Below, piece after piece: positions 45,302 to 54,513 of a stretch of 64,000 nt of DNA. Under the pieces are notes generated by a model that saw only the letters and a program-made list of their open reading frames with translations, was not told the DNA's origin and did not search any database. A program made the translations under genes and the position numbers. The DNA lies in NCBI RefSeq assembly GCF_018861295.1, contig NZ_JAHLDM010000001.1:1-64000 (forward strand), written 5' to 3'. The number at the start of each line of letters is the position of its first letter. The stretch's first letter is position 1. This DNA comes from Clostridium_AD estertheticum_D (GTDB lineage: Bacteria; Bacillota; Clostridia; Clostridiales; Clostridiaceae).

Positions 45302-46081
45302 TTACTTATTATATAGTGTATAATACAGTATTTCTTTTCTATCATCTTTGAATCTGAATTTTTCTCGAACTGCGATTACATCATCTTGATTGATATCAGC
45401 TATAACTAAACCTTCATCAGTATATAAGCTGCCTATTACGTTTCCTAGTGGATCTACAATCATAGAATCGCCACTGTAGGTTAATCCATTACTTTCACCA
45501 ACTCGGTTTATCCCAGCAATATAACATTGATTTTCTATGGCTCTTGCTTTTAGCAAAGTAATCCAATGTTCTCGACGCTCTATAGGCCAGTTAGCTGCAA
45601 TAGTAATTAAGGTAGCTGTTTTTGATGCTAGCTGAAATATTTCTGGAAATCGTAAATCGTAGCAGATGAAAGGAGTTATATTGAAATTAAAAGCATTAAA
45701 ATGCTTTATTTCATTTCCACTTTCATAAAATTCAGTTTCATTTCCATAGGAGAAGGGATGAATTTTAGCGTAATCCACAAGTTCATTGCCTTGAGGTGTC
45801 ACTACTTTGTATTTATTTTTGGCGTGTGATGTGCCTTCTACATATCCAAAACCTATAGGGAGGTTGTATTTAGTACTCATTTCCTTAAAAAATTCAATAG
45901 TTTCATTATTATCCTCTCCGATATAAGAAGGATTCATAGAAAAACCTGTTAAAGTCATTTCTGGGAAGAAAATTATATCCACATTTTCAGAAACTGCCTG
46001 TTTTATAAATTGCTTTGTAGTTTCTTTATTGGTAGACTTATCTTCAAAAGCAATATCTAATTGAGCTAGTGCTAATTTCAT
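45302..46081 (-). CDS. Carbon-nitrogen hydrolase (nitrilase superfamily, omega-amidase-like)
   Basis: 259 residues. The catalytic triad is visible: Glu41 (FFPEMTLTGF), Lys106 (DYAKIHPF) and Cys140 (FICYDLRFPE). The LRFPE motif and length match the Nit2/YafV omega-amidase branch, which deamidates alpha-ketoglutaramate-type compounds. AGGAGG ribosome site. It is alone on its strand, and flanked on both sides by copies of the same repeat. Substrate is inferred from the subfamily. Confidence 0.85.
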   Translation of the reverse strand: MKLALAQLDIAFEDKSTNKETTKQFIKQAVSENVDIIFFPEMTLTGFSMNPSYIGEDNNETIEFFKEMSTKYNLPIGFGYVEGTSHAKNKYKVVTPQGNELVDYAKIHPFSYGNETEFYESGNEIKHFNAFNFNITPFICYDLRFPEIFQLASKTATLITIAANWPIERREHWITLLKARAIENQCYIAGINRVGESNGLTYSGDSMIVDPLGNVIGSLYTDEGLVIADINQDDVIAVREKFRFKDDRKEILYYTLYNK

Positions 46082-46453
46082 ATTATGCCTCCTTTTTATT
46101 GGTTAAAGCATCTTTACTAATAATATATCTTTATAATACATATTATATCAGAGTAAGGATAAAATGCGCACAGGTATCTAAATCTCTAGCGTGCCTTGCA
46201 AACGAACTTGAAACAGAAAAATTTATACTATCATATACATAATTTATAAGCATTGAAGGTGAAAGTATGTAGGATAGGGACAGATAGCATATAATTAGGT
46301 TTACATGGAATAAACTTAGAGTCTGTTAACGAATTATAGACTATCCAAACGACATACATGCCGAACTTTCATGCGATACCTAGAATAGTACCGTATGATA
46401 CTTAAAATAGTAGATGAATTTATTTAAAATACAACAAAAGGAAGGGGTGCTAT
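46082..46453. other. Intergenic region with repeats between nitrilase and yihY
   Basis: 370 bp. Contains the MITE-family fragment GCGTGCCTTGCAAACGAACT (46189-46208), an inverted pair TGAAAGTATGTAGGATAG (46259-46276) with CTATCC...CATACAT...CTTTCA (46341-46371), and the right copy of the direct repeat. No gene. Confidence 0.65.
46303..46376. repeat. Direct repeat flanking the nitrilase gene, right copy
   Basis: ACATGGAATAAACTTAGA, TCTGTTAACGAAT and ACTATCCAAACGACATACAT match the left copy at 45229-45300 in the same orientation. Confidence 0.85.
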
Positions 46454-47290
46454 ATGTTTAAAAAATTAAAAGAACTTTTCTGTAGAATTATAGATGATGA
46501 TATTACTGCTTTGGCAGGTCAGCTTGCTTATGACTTACTTTTATCATTTTTCCCTTTTTTATTGTTGCTTCTTACAATGATTAGTTATAGTGATTTAAAA
46601 AGTACAGATATTCTTATATATGTACAACAAATAATGCCAGAGAGTACTGTTAATTTAATTTACACTACTATTAAAAATGCTTCTAGTTCAACTACTAGTC
46701 ATTTAGTGTCACTAAGTATAGTAGGTATAGTTTGGTCGGGCTCTAGTGGCTTTAGGGCTATAATTAAGGGGCTAAATAAAGCTTATGATGAGGAAGAAAC
46801 AAGACCCTATTGGAAGACTATAGTTATATCTGTATTATTTATGGTAAGCCTTGCTTTTGCAATTGTTGCTTCAGTGGCATTGGTGGTATTTGGACAAATG
46901 ATAGGAAGAACTATTGCACATAGTTTAAATCTATCAAGTGATTTTATATTAAATTGGGATATCATAAGATATCTAGTATCTGTAGGAGGAATGGGAATTA
47001 CCTTTGCAGCGTTATATCATTTTACTCCTTGTAGAAGATTAACCTGGAAAGAGGTAATTCCTGGAGCTGTAATTAGTACTTTGTGTTGGCTTGTGGCTTC
47101 TTTGGGTTTCGCATATTATGTAAATAATTTCAATAATTACTCCATCCTATATGGTGGAATAGGAGCAGTTATAGTGCTTATGTTATGGCTTTATATAACT
47201 TCTATAATAATATTATTGGGTGGAGAAGTTAATGCGATGTTAGCATTTGAAAAAGAGGGTAAACAAAAACCTAAGTGTAAAAAGTATTAA
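46454..47290 (+). CDS. YihY/BrkB family membrane protein
   Basis: 278 residues with six membrane segments. LAGQLAYDLLLSFFPFLLLLLTM at the N-terminus, GLNKAYDEEETRPYWK and the C-terminal YGGIGAVIVLMLWLYITSIIILLGGEVNA are diagnostic for the YihY/virulence factor BrkB family (once mislabelled ribonuclease BN). The molecular role is not established; transport has been proposed. RBS GGAAGGGG. Followed by a terminator. Confidence 0.92.
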   Translation: MFKKLKELFCRIIDDDITALAGQLAYDLLLSFFPFLLLLLTMISYSDLKSTDILIYVQQIMPESTVNLIYTTIKNASSSTTSHLVSLSIVGIVWSGSSGFRAIIKGLNKAYDEEETRPYWKTIVISVLFMVSLAFAIVASVALVVFGQMIGRTIAHSLNLSSDFILNWDIIRYLVSVGGMGITFAALYHFTPCRRLTWKEVIPGAVISTLCWLVASLGFAYYVNNFNNYSILYGGIGAVIVLMLWLYITSIIILLGGEVNAMLAFEKEGKQKPKCKKY

Positions 47291-47357
47291 ATTATTTTGT
47301 TTGCAATATTATTTGGAGATTTAATACTTATTATATGAGCTGCAAAGAGAAATAATC

Positions 47358-47393
47358 AAGATCAGAAGTAGAAATGCTTCTGATCTTTTTTTT
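47358..47393 (+). terminator. Rho-independent terminator after yihY
   Basis: Perfect 11-bp stem AAGATCAGAAG / CTTCTGATCTT with an 8-nt loop and T8. Confidence 0.9.
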
Positions 47394-47926
47394 ATGAAAA
47401 TCAAGCTGTTCATTATGAGAACATAATACTTAGAACATGCCAGAGTGGTCTTAAGGTATAAATAATATTAACTTTATTTATTGCATTAATTTGAGTTAAA
47501 TTGATATATGTGGGAAGATAAATATTTAAGACTAAATAAAAAGAAAGATTTATGTCGAATATTCACAAACTTAATAAAAAATTAACACACATTTTGTAGT
47601 ATTATGATATAATCAATTCAGTGATTAAGACAATTTTTTATTTGATTGAAATATTAATTACAGAGATAAATATATATGATGACCATTGATTATCACATAT
47701 AAGGTTAGAAAATATAATGTAATGTAACATTAATTTGATAAACGTATAAGGATAAATTGGTCATGTTTATATTTTGGATGGATTTTTATTTTCAAAAATG
47801 AATTGAGATAAAATTACATTTTATTAAATTAAGTATAAAAATTCAAAATAGTTTTAAAAATGTAAATAATTAAGGAAAATATAAGTATGATTACAAAATA
47901 ATTTACAAAACAAAGGAGAAATTTAA
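47394..47926 (+). promoter_or_regulatory. Leader region of the exopolysaccharide operon
   Basis: 530 bp AT-rich without a gene. An extended -10 promoter TGATATAAT lies at 47605-47613 with TTAACA upstream (47582, but a 20-bp spacer). That gives an untranslated leader of about 300 nt before galU, long enough for regulation. No known riboswitch is recognised in it. Confidence 0.45.
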
Positions 47927-48838
47927 ATGAAAGTAAGAAAAGCTATTATACCAGCAGCAGGACTTGGAACAAGGTTTTTGCCAGCAACGAAGGCATTACC
48001 TAAAGAAATGTTACCTATAGTTGATAAGCCTACAATGCAATATATTATTGAGGAAGCAGTTGCGTCAGGAATAGAAGAAATATTAATTATTACAGGAAGA
48101 AACAAAAAGTCTATTGAGGATCACTTTGATAAATCGGTAGAACTAGAGCTTGAACTTGAAAATAAACATAAAGATGGCCTTCTTAAACAGGTTAGAGAGA
48201 TATCAAATTTGGTGGATATACATTTTATAAGACAAAAAGAACCAAAAGGACTTGGACATGCTATAAATTGTGCAAGAGCATTTGTAGGCAATGAACCTTT
48301 TGCTGTAATGCTTGGTGATGATATAGTTGATGCTAAAACACCATGTTTAAAACAACTTATGGATTGCTTTGAAGAAAAAAATAGATCGATTTTAGGAGTA
48401 CAAAAGGTAGAAAAGAAAAATGTAGATAAATATGGAATAGTTGATGGAGTTCAAATTACTGATAGGGTGTACAAAGTAAATGATCTTGTTGAAAAACCTG
48501 GAGTAGATGTTGCGCCATCTAATGTAGCTATACTTGGCAGATACATAATAACACCGGATATATTTGATATATTAGATAATACGTTACCTGGTAAGGGTGG
48601 AGAAATTCAGTTAACTGATGCTCTAAAGACATTAATATCTAAGCAAGATATGTATGCATATGTATTTGAAGGACGTAGATATGATGTAGGAGATAAATTA
48701 GGTTTTCTAGAAGCTACAGTTGAATTCGCTTTAAAAAGAGATGCTTTAAAAGTTCCCTTTATGAGATATCTTCAGAGTTTAAAAAACAATGATAAATTTA
48801 ATGCTTTGTATGAAGAAGTAATGAGTGAAAAGTCATAA
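47927..48838 (+). CDS. galU: UTP-glucose-1-phosphate uridylyltransferase
   Basis: 303 residues. Nucleotide-binding N-terminus IPAAGLGTRFLPATKALPKEMLPIVDKP, catalytic-site LGDDIVDAKTPCLKQL, EKP sugar-binding motif and GGEIQLTDAL are those of GalU/GtaB. It makes UDP-glucose from glucose-1-phosphate. First gene of the exopolysaccharide operon, with a 67-bp gap to the priming transferase. AAAGGAG ribosome site. Confidence 0.95.
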   Translation: MKVRKAIIPAAGLGTRFLPATKALPKEMLPIVDKPTMQYIIEEAVASGIEEILIITGRNKKSIEDHFDKSVELELELENKHKDGLLKQVREISNLVDIHFIRQKEPKGLGHAINCARAFVGNEPFAVMLGDDIVDAKTPCLKQLMDCFEEKNRSILGVQKVEKKNVDKYGIVDGVQITDRVYKVNDLVEKPGVDVAPSNVAILGRYIITPDIFDILDNTLPGKGGEIQLTDALKTLISKQDMYAYVFEGRRYDVGDKLGFLEATVEFALKRDALKVPFMRYLQSLKNNDKFNALYEEVMSEKS

Positions 48839-48905
48839 GTAATAGCAATGCTAAATCGGGTACGTTATGGAAAGTTTAATATTCTATAAAAAGGGGGATG
48901 AATAG

Positions 48906-49574
48906 ATGCAACAACCACAAAGAAGTTCAGAAGTTACAGAGGTAGATGAAACTTGCGAATACAAGAAAAGCCTAGGATATTTTATAATAAAAAGAATAAT
49001 TGACGTTATTGGATCTTTAAGCGGAGTTATATTAATAAGTCCGGTGATGATTATTGTTGCTATATGGATTAAGATTGATTCAAAGGGGCCTGTATTCTTT
49101 GCTCAAAGCAGAGTTGGGCGAGATGGAAAAAAATTTATGATGTATAAATTTAGGTCTATGTGTTCTGATGCAGAATGTCTTTTAGGGAAACTTAAAAATG
49201 AAAACGAGATGTCAGGACCTATGTTTAAGATGAAAGATGATCCTAGAATAACCAAGGTTGGTAAGTTTGTACGTAGAACAAGTATAGATGAACTTCCACA
49301 ACTTTTTAATATATTAAAAGGGGAAATGTCATTGGTTGGACCAAGACCGAGTTTGCCCAAAGAAGTAGTACAGTTTACATCTTTTCAAAAACGAAGGTTA
49401 ATTGCAAAACCAGGCTTAACTTGTTATTGGCAAGTTAGAGGTAGAAGTGATATTAGTTTTGAAGAGTGGATGGAAATGGACGTTGAATACATAGAAGAAA
49501 GAAACACATGGATAGATATAATCCTTATATTTAAGACAGTAGGAGTTTTGTTTGGAGATGAGGGTGCAAGGTAA
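48906..49574 (+). CDS. Undecaprenyl-phosphate sugar phosphotransferase (priming enzyme)
   Basis: 222 residues, the small monotopic form of the WcaJ/CpsE family. One N-terminal membrane segment (IIDVIGSLSGVILISPVMIIVAIWI), then the conserved FFAQSRVGRDGKKFMMYKFRSM, RRTSIDELPQLFNILKGEMSLVGPRPSLPKEV and WQVRGRSDISFEEWMEMDVEYI. It transfers a sugar-1-phosphate to undecaprenyl phosphate to start the repeating unit. The acceptor sugar is unknown. Confidence 0.93.
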   Translation: MQQPQRSSEVTEVDETCEYKKSLGYFIIKRIIDVIGSLSGVILISPVMIIVAIWIKIDSKGPVFFAQSRVGRDGKKFMMYKFRSMCSDAECLLGKLKNENEMSGPMFKMKDDPRITKVGKFVRRTSIDELPQLFNILKGEMSLVGPRPSLPKEVVQFTSFQKRRLIAKPGLTCYWQVRGRSDISFEEWMEMDVEYIEERNTWIDIILIFKTVGVLFGDEGAR

Positions 49575-49576
49575 GG

Positions 49577-49604
49577 TTAACTCTAAATTATAAGTTTAGA
49601 GTTT
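49577..49604 (+). terminator. Intra-operon hairpin before rmlA
   Basis: AACTCTAAA-N8-TTTAGAGTTTTT hairpin with a short T run; possibly a weak terminator lowering downstream expression. Confidence 0.5.
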
Positions 49605-49660
49605 TTAAAATTAAGGAGTGTTTTTGAACTTAATAAACTAAAAGAGGAGGGAATATAATT

Positions 49661-50584
49661 ATGAAAGGTATTATATTAGCTGGGGGATCGGGTACAAGGC
49701 TTTACCCTGTTACACAAGCAGTATCAAAACAAATGGTGCCAATATATGATAAACCAATGATTTATTACCCCTTATCCGTTTTAATGCTTGCTGGGATAAG
49801 AGAAATACTTATAATTTCGACGCCAAGGGATTTACCTGGTTTTAAGGAGTTATTTAATGATGGCAGTAAATTGGGTCTTAAAATAGAGTATGCAGTTCAA
49901 GAAGAGCCTAATGGACTAGCTGAAGCATTTATAATCGGAGAAGACTTCATCGGTGATGATAAAGTAGCTATGATTCTCGGGGATAATATATTTTGGGGAC
50001 AGAGTTTTTCTCAAAGTCTTAATAAGGCTGCGACTCTTGATGAGGGTGCTATCATTTTTGGATATTATGTTAATGATCCAACTTCATTTGGAGTTGTTGA
50101 GTTTGATGAAGATGGAAATGTACTTTCACTTGAAGAGAAACCTGAAAATCCCAAATCTAAATATGCTATTCCGGGACTATATTTTTATGATAATACGGTT
50201 GTAGAAAAAGTTAAAAGATTAAAACCATCGGTACGAGGAGAACTTGAAATTACCGATTTAAATAGAATGTATATGGAGGATCAAAAGCTTAAGGTAAACT
50301 TACTTGGACGAGGCCTTGCTTGGCTTGATACAGGAACACATGCCTCAATGCTTAAGGCTTCAAATTTTGTAGAAGCAGTTCAGAGTACTCAAGGAACATA
50401 TATATCTTGCCTAGAAGAAATTTCTTATAGAAAAGGTTGGATAACTATGAAAAAACTAAAAGCGCTAGCAAAACCGCTTTTAAAAACTGGATATGGAAAT
50501 TATTTAATGGATATTGCTATGGAATATAAAAAAACAAATATAGCGGCATTAAAAGAATTAGCTAATATTGAGCAAATAAAATAA
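49661..50584 (+). CDS. rmlA: Glucose-1-phosphate thymidylyltransferase
   Basis: 307 residues. GGSGTRLYPVTQAVSKQMVPIYDKPMIYYPLS is the RmlA signature. EEKPENPKSKYAIPGLYFYD and WLDTGTHASMLKA complete it. It forms dTDP-glucose. The 87-bp gap before it holds a hairpin (AACTCTAAA/TTTAGAGTT). Followed by rmlB and rmlC. Confidence 0.95.
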   Translation: MKGIILAGGSGTRLYPVTQAVSKQMVPIYDKPMIYYPLSVLMLAGIREILIISTPRDLPGFKELFNDGSKLGLKIEYAVQEEPNGLAEAFIIGEDFIGDDKVAMILGDNIFWGQSFSQSLNKAATLDEGAIIFGYYVNDPTSFGVVEFDEDGNVLSLEEKPENPKSKYAIPGLYFYDNTVVEKVKRLKPSVRGELEITDLNRMYMEDQKLKVNLLGRGLAWLDTGTHASMLKASNFVEAVQSTQGTYISCLEEISYRKGWITMKKLKALAKPLLKTGYGNYLMDIAMEYKKTNIAALKELANIEQIK

Positions 50585-50621
50585 TAATATATAACAAGGA
50601 TAAAATTTGGAGGAAAATAAT

Positions 50622-51689
50622 ATGAAAACTTACTTAGTAACAGGTGGAGCAGGATTTATAGGATCAAATTTCGTTCATTATATGTTAAAAAAATATTCAG
50701 AGGATATTAAAATAGTAAATTTAGATAAGCTAACTTATGCAGGAAATTTGGAAAATCTTAAAGAGGTCGAAGGCAGAACAAATTATACTTTTGTTCAAGG
50801 TGACGTATGTAATAAGGAATTAGTAGGGGACTTATTTAAGAGGTATGATTTTGATTATGTTGTTAACTTTGCAGCAGAATCACATGTGGATAGAAGTATA
50901 AAAGACCCTGAGATATTTGTTCAAACAAATGTACTTGGAACAGTAAACCTTCTAAACAATGCAAAAATTGCATGGGAAACCCAAAATGGTTTTAAGAATG
51001 GTGCAAAATTTCTTCAGGTTTCAACAGATGAGGTATATGGTTCTCTTGGTGATACTGGGTATTTTGTAGAAACAACTCCTATAGATTCACATAGTCCATA
51101 TGCTTCATCAAAAGCTGCTAGTGATTTAATGGTAAAGGCATATTCAGATACTTATAAAATGCCAATAAACATAACTAGATGTTCAAATAATTATGGGGCA
51201 TACCAATTTCCAGAGAAACTTATACCTCTCTTAATAAATAATTGTTTAAACCACGAAGATTTGCCGGTATATGGAGATGGCTTAAATATTAGGGACTGGT
51301 TATATGTAGAAGATCATTGCAAAGCAATAGATATGGTAATAGAGAGTGGACGCCTTGGAGAGGTTTATAATATTGGTGGACATAATGAGAAAACAAACAT
51401 ATTAATAGTCAATAGTATTATTTCTTATTTAAGTGAAAATGTAGATAAGGCAGTAACACGGGATTTGATTAAACATGTTGAAGATAGATTAGGTCACGAT
51501 AGAAGATATGGAATAGATCCGACCAAAATAAAGGACGAACTAGGATGGTATCCTGAAACTACCTTTGAAGTAGGCATAAAAAAGACAATTCAGTGGTATC
51601 TTGATAATAAAAAATGGATGGAAAATGTTACGACTGGAGAATACCAAAAATATTACAAAAAGATGTATAAAGGAGTACAAGAAATATAA
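50622..51689 (+). CDS. rmlB: dTDP-glucose 4,6-dehydratase
   Basis: Start ATG 50622; GGAGGAAAATAAT precedes it and the in-frame TTG at 50607 lies inside that site. About 355 residues. Rossmann motif TGGAGFIGSNFVHY, catalytic YASSK (in HSPYASSKAASDLM), and the RSNNYGAYQFPEKLIP-type segment with Thr-Asp-Glu motif (STDEVYGSLG). It oxidises and dehydrates dTDP-glucose. Its stop overlaps the rmlC start by one base. Confidence 0.95.
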   Translation: MKTYLVTGGAGFIGSNFVHYMLKKYSEDIKIVNLDKLTYAGNLENLKEVEGRTNYTFVQGDVCNKELVGDLFKRYDFDYVVNFAAESHVDRSIKDPEIFVQTNVLGTVNLLNNAKIAWETQNGFKNGAKFLQVSTDEVYGSLGDTGYFVETTPIDSHSPYASSKAASDLMVKAYSDTYKMPINITRCSNNYGAYQFPEKLIPLLINNCLNHEDLPVYGDGLNIRDWLYVEDHCKAIDMVIESGRLGEVYNIGGHNEKTNILIVNSIISYLSENVDKAVTRDLIKHVEDRLGHDRRYGIDPTKIKDELGWYPETTFEVGIKKTIQWYLDNKKWMENVTTGEYQKYYKKMYKGVQEI

Positions 51690-52246
51690 TGGGAAAATTT
51701 AAGTTTATAAATACGGAAATAAAAGATTTATATATAATAGAACCTACAGTTTTTGGAGATAACAGAGGATATTTTATGGAGACATATAACTATGATGAGT
51801 TTAAAGAAGCAGGACTCGATATGGTATTTGTTCAAGATAATGAATCTAAATCTAAAAAGGGAGTACTTAGGGGATTACATTTTCAAAGGGAGTATTCTCA
51901 AGGAAAACTTGTGAGAGTTCTAAGCGGTGAAGTGTTTGATGTAGCTGTGGATTTGCGGGCAGGCTCCGAGACATATGGTAAATGGTTTGGTGTAATGCTG
52001 AGCGGAGAGAATAGAAGGCAGTTTTATGTACCAGAAGGGTTTGCTCATGGATTCCTTGTAACATCAAATGAGGCAACTTTCGTATATAAATGTACTAATT
52101 TATATCATCCTGAATTTGAAGGTTCAATAACCTGGAATGATTCGGACATAGCAGTGGAGTGGCCACTAGCTGGTATAGAGGAAGTACTACTTTCAGAAAA
52201 AGATAAAAAATCACAAGGACTAAAAGCTACAAATGTGAGATTCTAA
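51689..52246 (+). CDS. rmlC: dTDP-4-dehydrorhamnose 3,5-epimerase
   Basis: 185 residues of the cupin type. The active-site His is in LRGLHFQ; FDVAVDLRAGSETYGKW and YVPEGFAHGFLV follow. TAATG overlap with rmlB indicates translational coupling. rmlD does not follow, so the pathway is incomplete in this cluster. Confidence 0.95.
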   Translation: MGKFKFINTEIKDLYIIEPTVFGDNRGYFMETYNYDEFKEAGLDMVFVQDNESKSKKGVLRGLHFQREYSQGKLVRVLSGEVFDVAVDLRAGSETYGKWFGVMLSGENRRQFYVPEGFAHGFLVTSNEATFVYKCTNLYHPEFEGSITWNDSDIAVEWPLAGIEEVLLSEKDKKSQGLKATNVRF

Positions 52247-52303
52247 CGATATTTTATGTCGTTAGTATTTCATTTTTCATTCGAGGTCAAATGCCAATTA
52301 GTT

Positions 52304-52373
52304 GTTAACTGTCCCCAAGGATTTGCCCAGGGTTTTCCTTAAGGTTAAAGGTCAATTAGTTGTTAACCGTCCC
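52304..52373 (+). repeat. Pair of REP-like motifs between rmlC and the next gene
   Basis: GTTAACTGTCCC (52304-52315) and GTTAACCGTCCC (52362-52373), 58 bp apart, same orientation, each preceded by TTAGTT. They sit inside an otherwise contiguous operon. Confidence 0.85.
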
Positions 52374-52416
52374 CAGGGTTTTGTCAGGGTTTTACTAAAG
52401 AGAAGGAGATGATTTA

Positions 52417-54504
52417 ATGAACAACCCCTTGATTTCAATTATAGTACCAATTTACAATGTCGAGGTTTATATAAAAAACTGTGTTGATAGTATATTAGGG
52501 CAATCATATAAAAATCTTGAAATTATACTTGTTGATGATGGATCACCCGATAATTGTGGAGACATTTGCGATGAGTATAGGTCAAAAGATAAAAGGATAA
52601 AAGTAATACATAAAAAAAATGGCGGATTAAGTTCTGCAAGAAATGCTGGAATAGATATTGCAAGTGGTGACTATTTAGGATTTATTGATAGTGATGATTG
52701 GATAGAAAGCGATATGTATGAATCATTATATAATGCTTTGACTTCTCATAAGGCTGACATTTCAGTTTGCGGTAGATATATTGTAGAGGCAGATAGAATA
52801 ACAACAATCTCAGATAGTGAAAAGGCCCAAGTATTTACAAGACGTGAAGCATTGTCAGAACTAGTTCTTGATGAATATAGCGGCATGAAAAACTTTGCAT
52901 GGGACAAGCTTTATAAGAAAGAATTATTTGATGATGTTAGATATCCAGAGGGTAAGTATTATGAGGATATATTTACTACATATAAATTGTTTTCAAAATC
53001 GAATAAAATTGTGGATATAAAAAGTCCAAAATATTATTATTTACTAAGGGACGATAGTATCTGTGGTAGCAACACTGCTAGTAAAAGATATGATTATTGC
53101 CTAGCTAATATCAAGTGTTTAGAATATATAAAAAGCTTAGAACCACTACTTGGGGACATGTGTGATAAGCAGTTATTTAATAGATTGCATTTTTGTTTAA
53201 ATGATATGTTGTTACTTGATTACGGCACGGATGATTATGTTATTCAAATAAATGAAATTATAGATAAATTAAAACAAAACTATTCTATCCTAAGAAATAG
53301 CGATCAAATGGGAATAAAACAGAAACTGTCCTTAATGTTTATAGCGAGTTACCCTAATTTATATACTACCATTTACCCAAGGCATAAGGTAAATAAGACG
53401 AAAATCATAAATTTATTAAAACCAATCCTTTCACCAAGAGTTTTAAATAAAATAAAATATCTTAAGTTAAAAGGTAAAGGATATAAAGAAACAAAATATT
53501 TATATGAAACAAAGGTGGATCAAAAACGAATCTTTATCATAGGGACACCAAATCATGGTAATTTGGGCGATCATGCTATTGCATATGCAGAAGAGAAAAT
53601 ATTAAAGGATAATTTTAAGGATTTTATAATTATAGAAATAGTTACAGCGGATATAATTAAGCATATAAAAAATTTAAAAAAGAATGTTAAAAAGGATGAT
53701 ATTTTCGCTTTACAAGGTGGCGGAAACTTAGGCGATGAATATATATGGGAAGAAGAAGGAAGACGGAAAATAATTTCTGAATTTAAAGAAAATAAGATTA
53801 TTTTATTCCCGCAATCGATATATTTTAAAGAAACTGTTATTGGTAAAACAGAACTTAGTAAAACTAAAACAATCTATAATGAACATAAAAATTTGATTAT
53901 GGTTGCAAGAGAAGAAACATCTTATAACATAATGAAAGAAACATTTGTAAATAGTAAGGTAATTTTAACTCCAGATATTGTTTTATATTTAAATGAGACT
54001 TATCCAAAACTTGAGCGAAAAGGTGTTTTATTAAGTCTTAGACAAGATAAAGAAGGTCTCTTAACTTCACAGCAAAAGGATAATATTAGAAGCGAGGCTC
54101 AAAGCAATTTTGATAAGATAATTATTACAGATACTGTAGATGTATTTACGACGCATGAAGATAAAATTTTGCAATATATGATTAATCTAAATCAAAGAGA
54201 GAAAAGATTGAAAGCAAAATGGAAACAGTTTAAAGAAGTCGAAGTAGTTATCACTGATAGGTTACATGGATTGGTGTTTTGTGCAATTACATCGACACCT
54301 TGTATTGTTATCGCAAATTACAATCACAAAGTTAAAGATACTTACGCGTGGCTTAAGGATTTGAATTATATCAAATTTGTAAATGATGTAGAGGAGATTC
54401 CTTGTTTAATAAAGGAACTTAAAGGGATCGAAATTAAAGAGTATGATAATTCATTTGCTATGAAAAATTATGAAAAAATATTAGAAGTAATGAAGCAGAG
54501 GTGA
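52417..54504 (+). CDS. Fusion: GT2 glycosyltransferase plus polysaccharide pyruvyl transferase
   Basis: 695 residues. Residues 1 to about 300 form a GT-A glycosyltransferase (SIIVPIYNVEVYIKNCVDSI, LVDDGSPDNCGDICDEY, LGFIDSDDW). Residues about 365-690 match the polysaccharide pyruvyl transferase domain (IIGTPNHGNLGDHAIAYAEE, LQGGGNLGDEYIWEE, TDRLHGLVFCAI). The enzyme probably adds a sugar and then a ketal pyruvate to the glycan. Separate genes are more usual. GAAGGAG ribosome site. No stop or frameshift joins the two parts. Confidence 0.9.
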   Translation: MNNPLISIIVPIYNVEVYIKNCVDSILGQSYKNLEIILVDDGSPDNCGDICDEYRSKDKRIKVIHKKNGGLSSARNAGIDIASGDYLGFIDSDDWIESDMYESLYNALTSHKADISVCGRYIVEADRITTISDSEKAQVFTRREALSELVLDEYSGMKNFAWDKLYKKELFDDVRYPEGKYYEDIFTTYKLFSKSNKIVDIKSPKYYYLLRDDSICGSNTASKRYDYCLANIKCLEYIKSLEPLLGDMCDKQLFNRLHFCLNDMLLLDYGTDDYVIQINEIIDKLKQNYSILRNSDQMGIKQKLSLMFIASYPNLYTTIYPRHKVNKTKIINLLKPILSPRVLNKIKYLKLKGKGYKETKYLYETKVDQKRIFIIGTPNHGNLGDHAIAYAEEKILKDNFKDFIIIEIVTADIIKHIKNLKKNVKKDDIFALQGGGNLGDEYIWEEEGRRKIISEFKENKIILFPQSIYFKETVIGKTELSKTKTIYNEHKNLIMVAREETSYNIMKETFVNSKVILTPDIVLYLNETYPKLERKGVLLSLRQDKEGLLTSQQKDNIRSEAQSNFDKIIITDTVDVFTTHEDKILQYMINLNQREKRLKAKWKQFKEVEVVITDRLHGLVFCAITSTPCIVIANYNHKVKDTYAWLKDLNYIKFVNDVEEIPCLIKELKGIEIKEYDNSFAMKNYEKILEVMKQR

Positions 54505-54513
54505 AGGTAAGAT

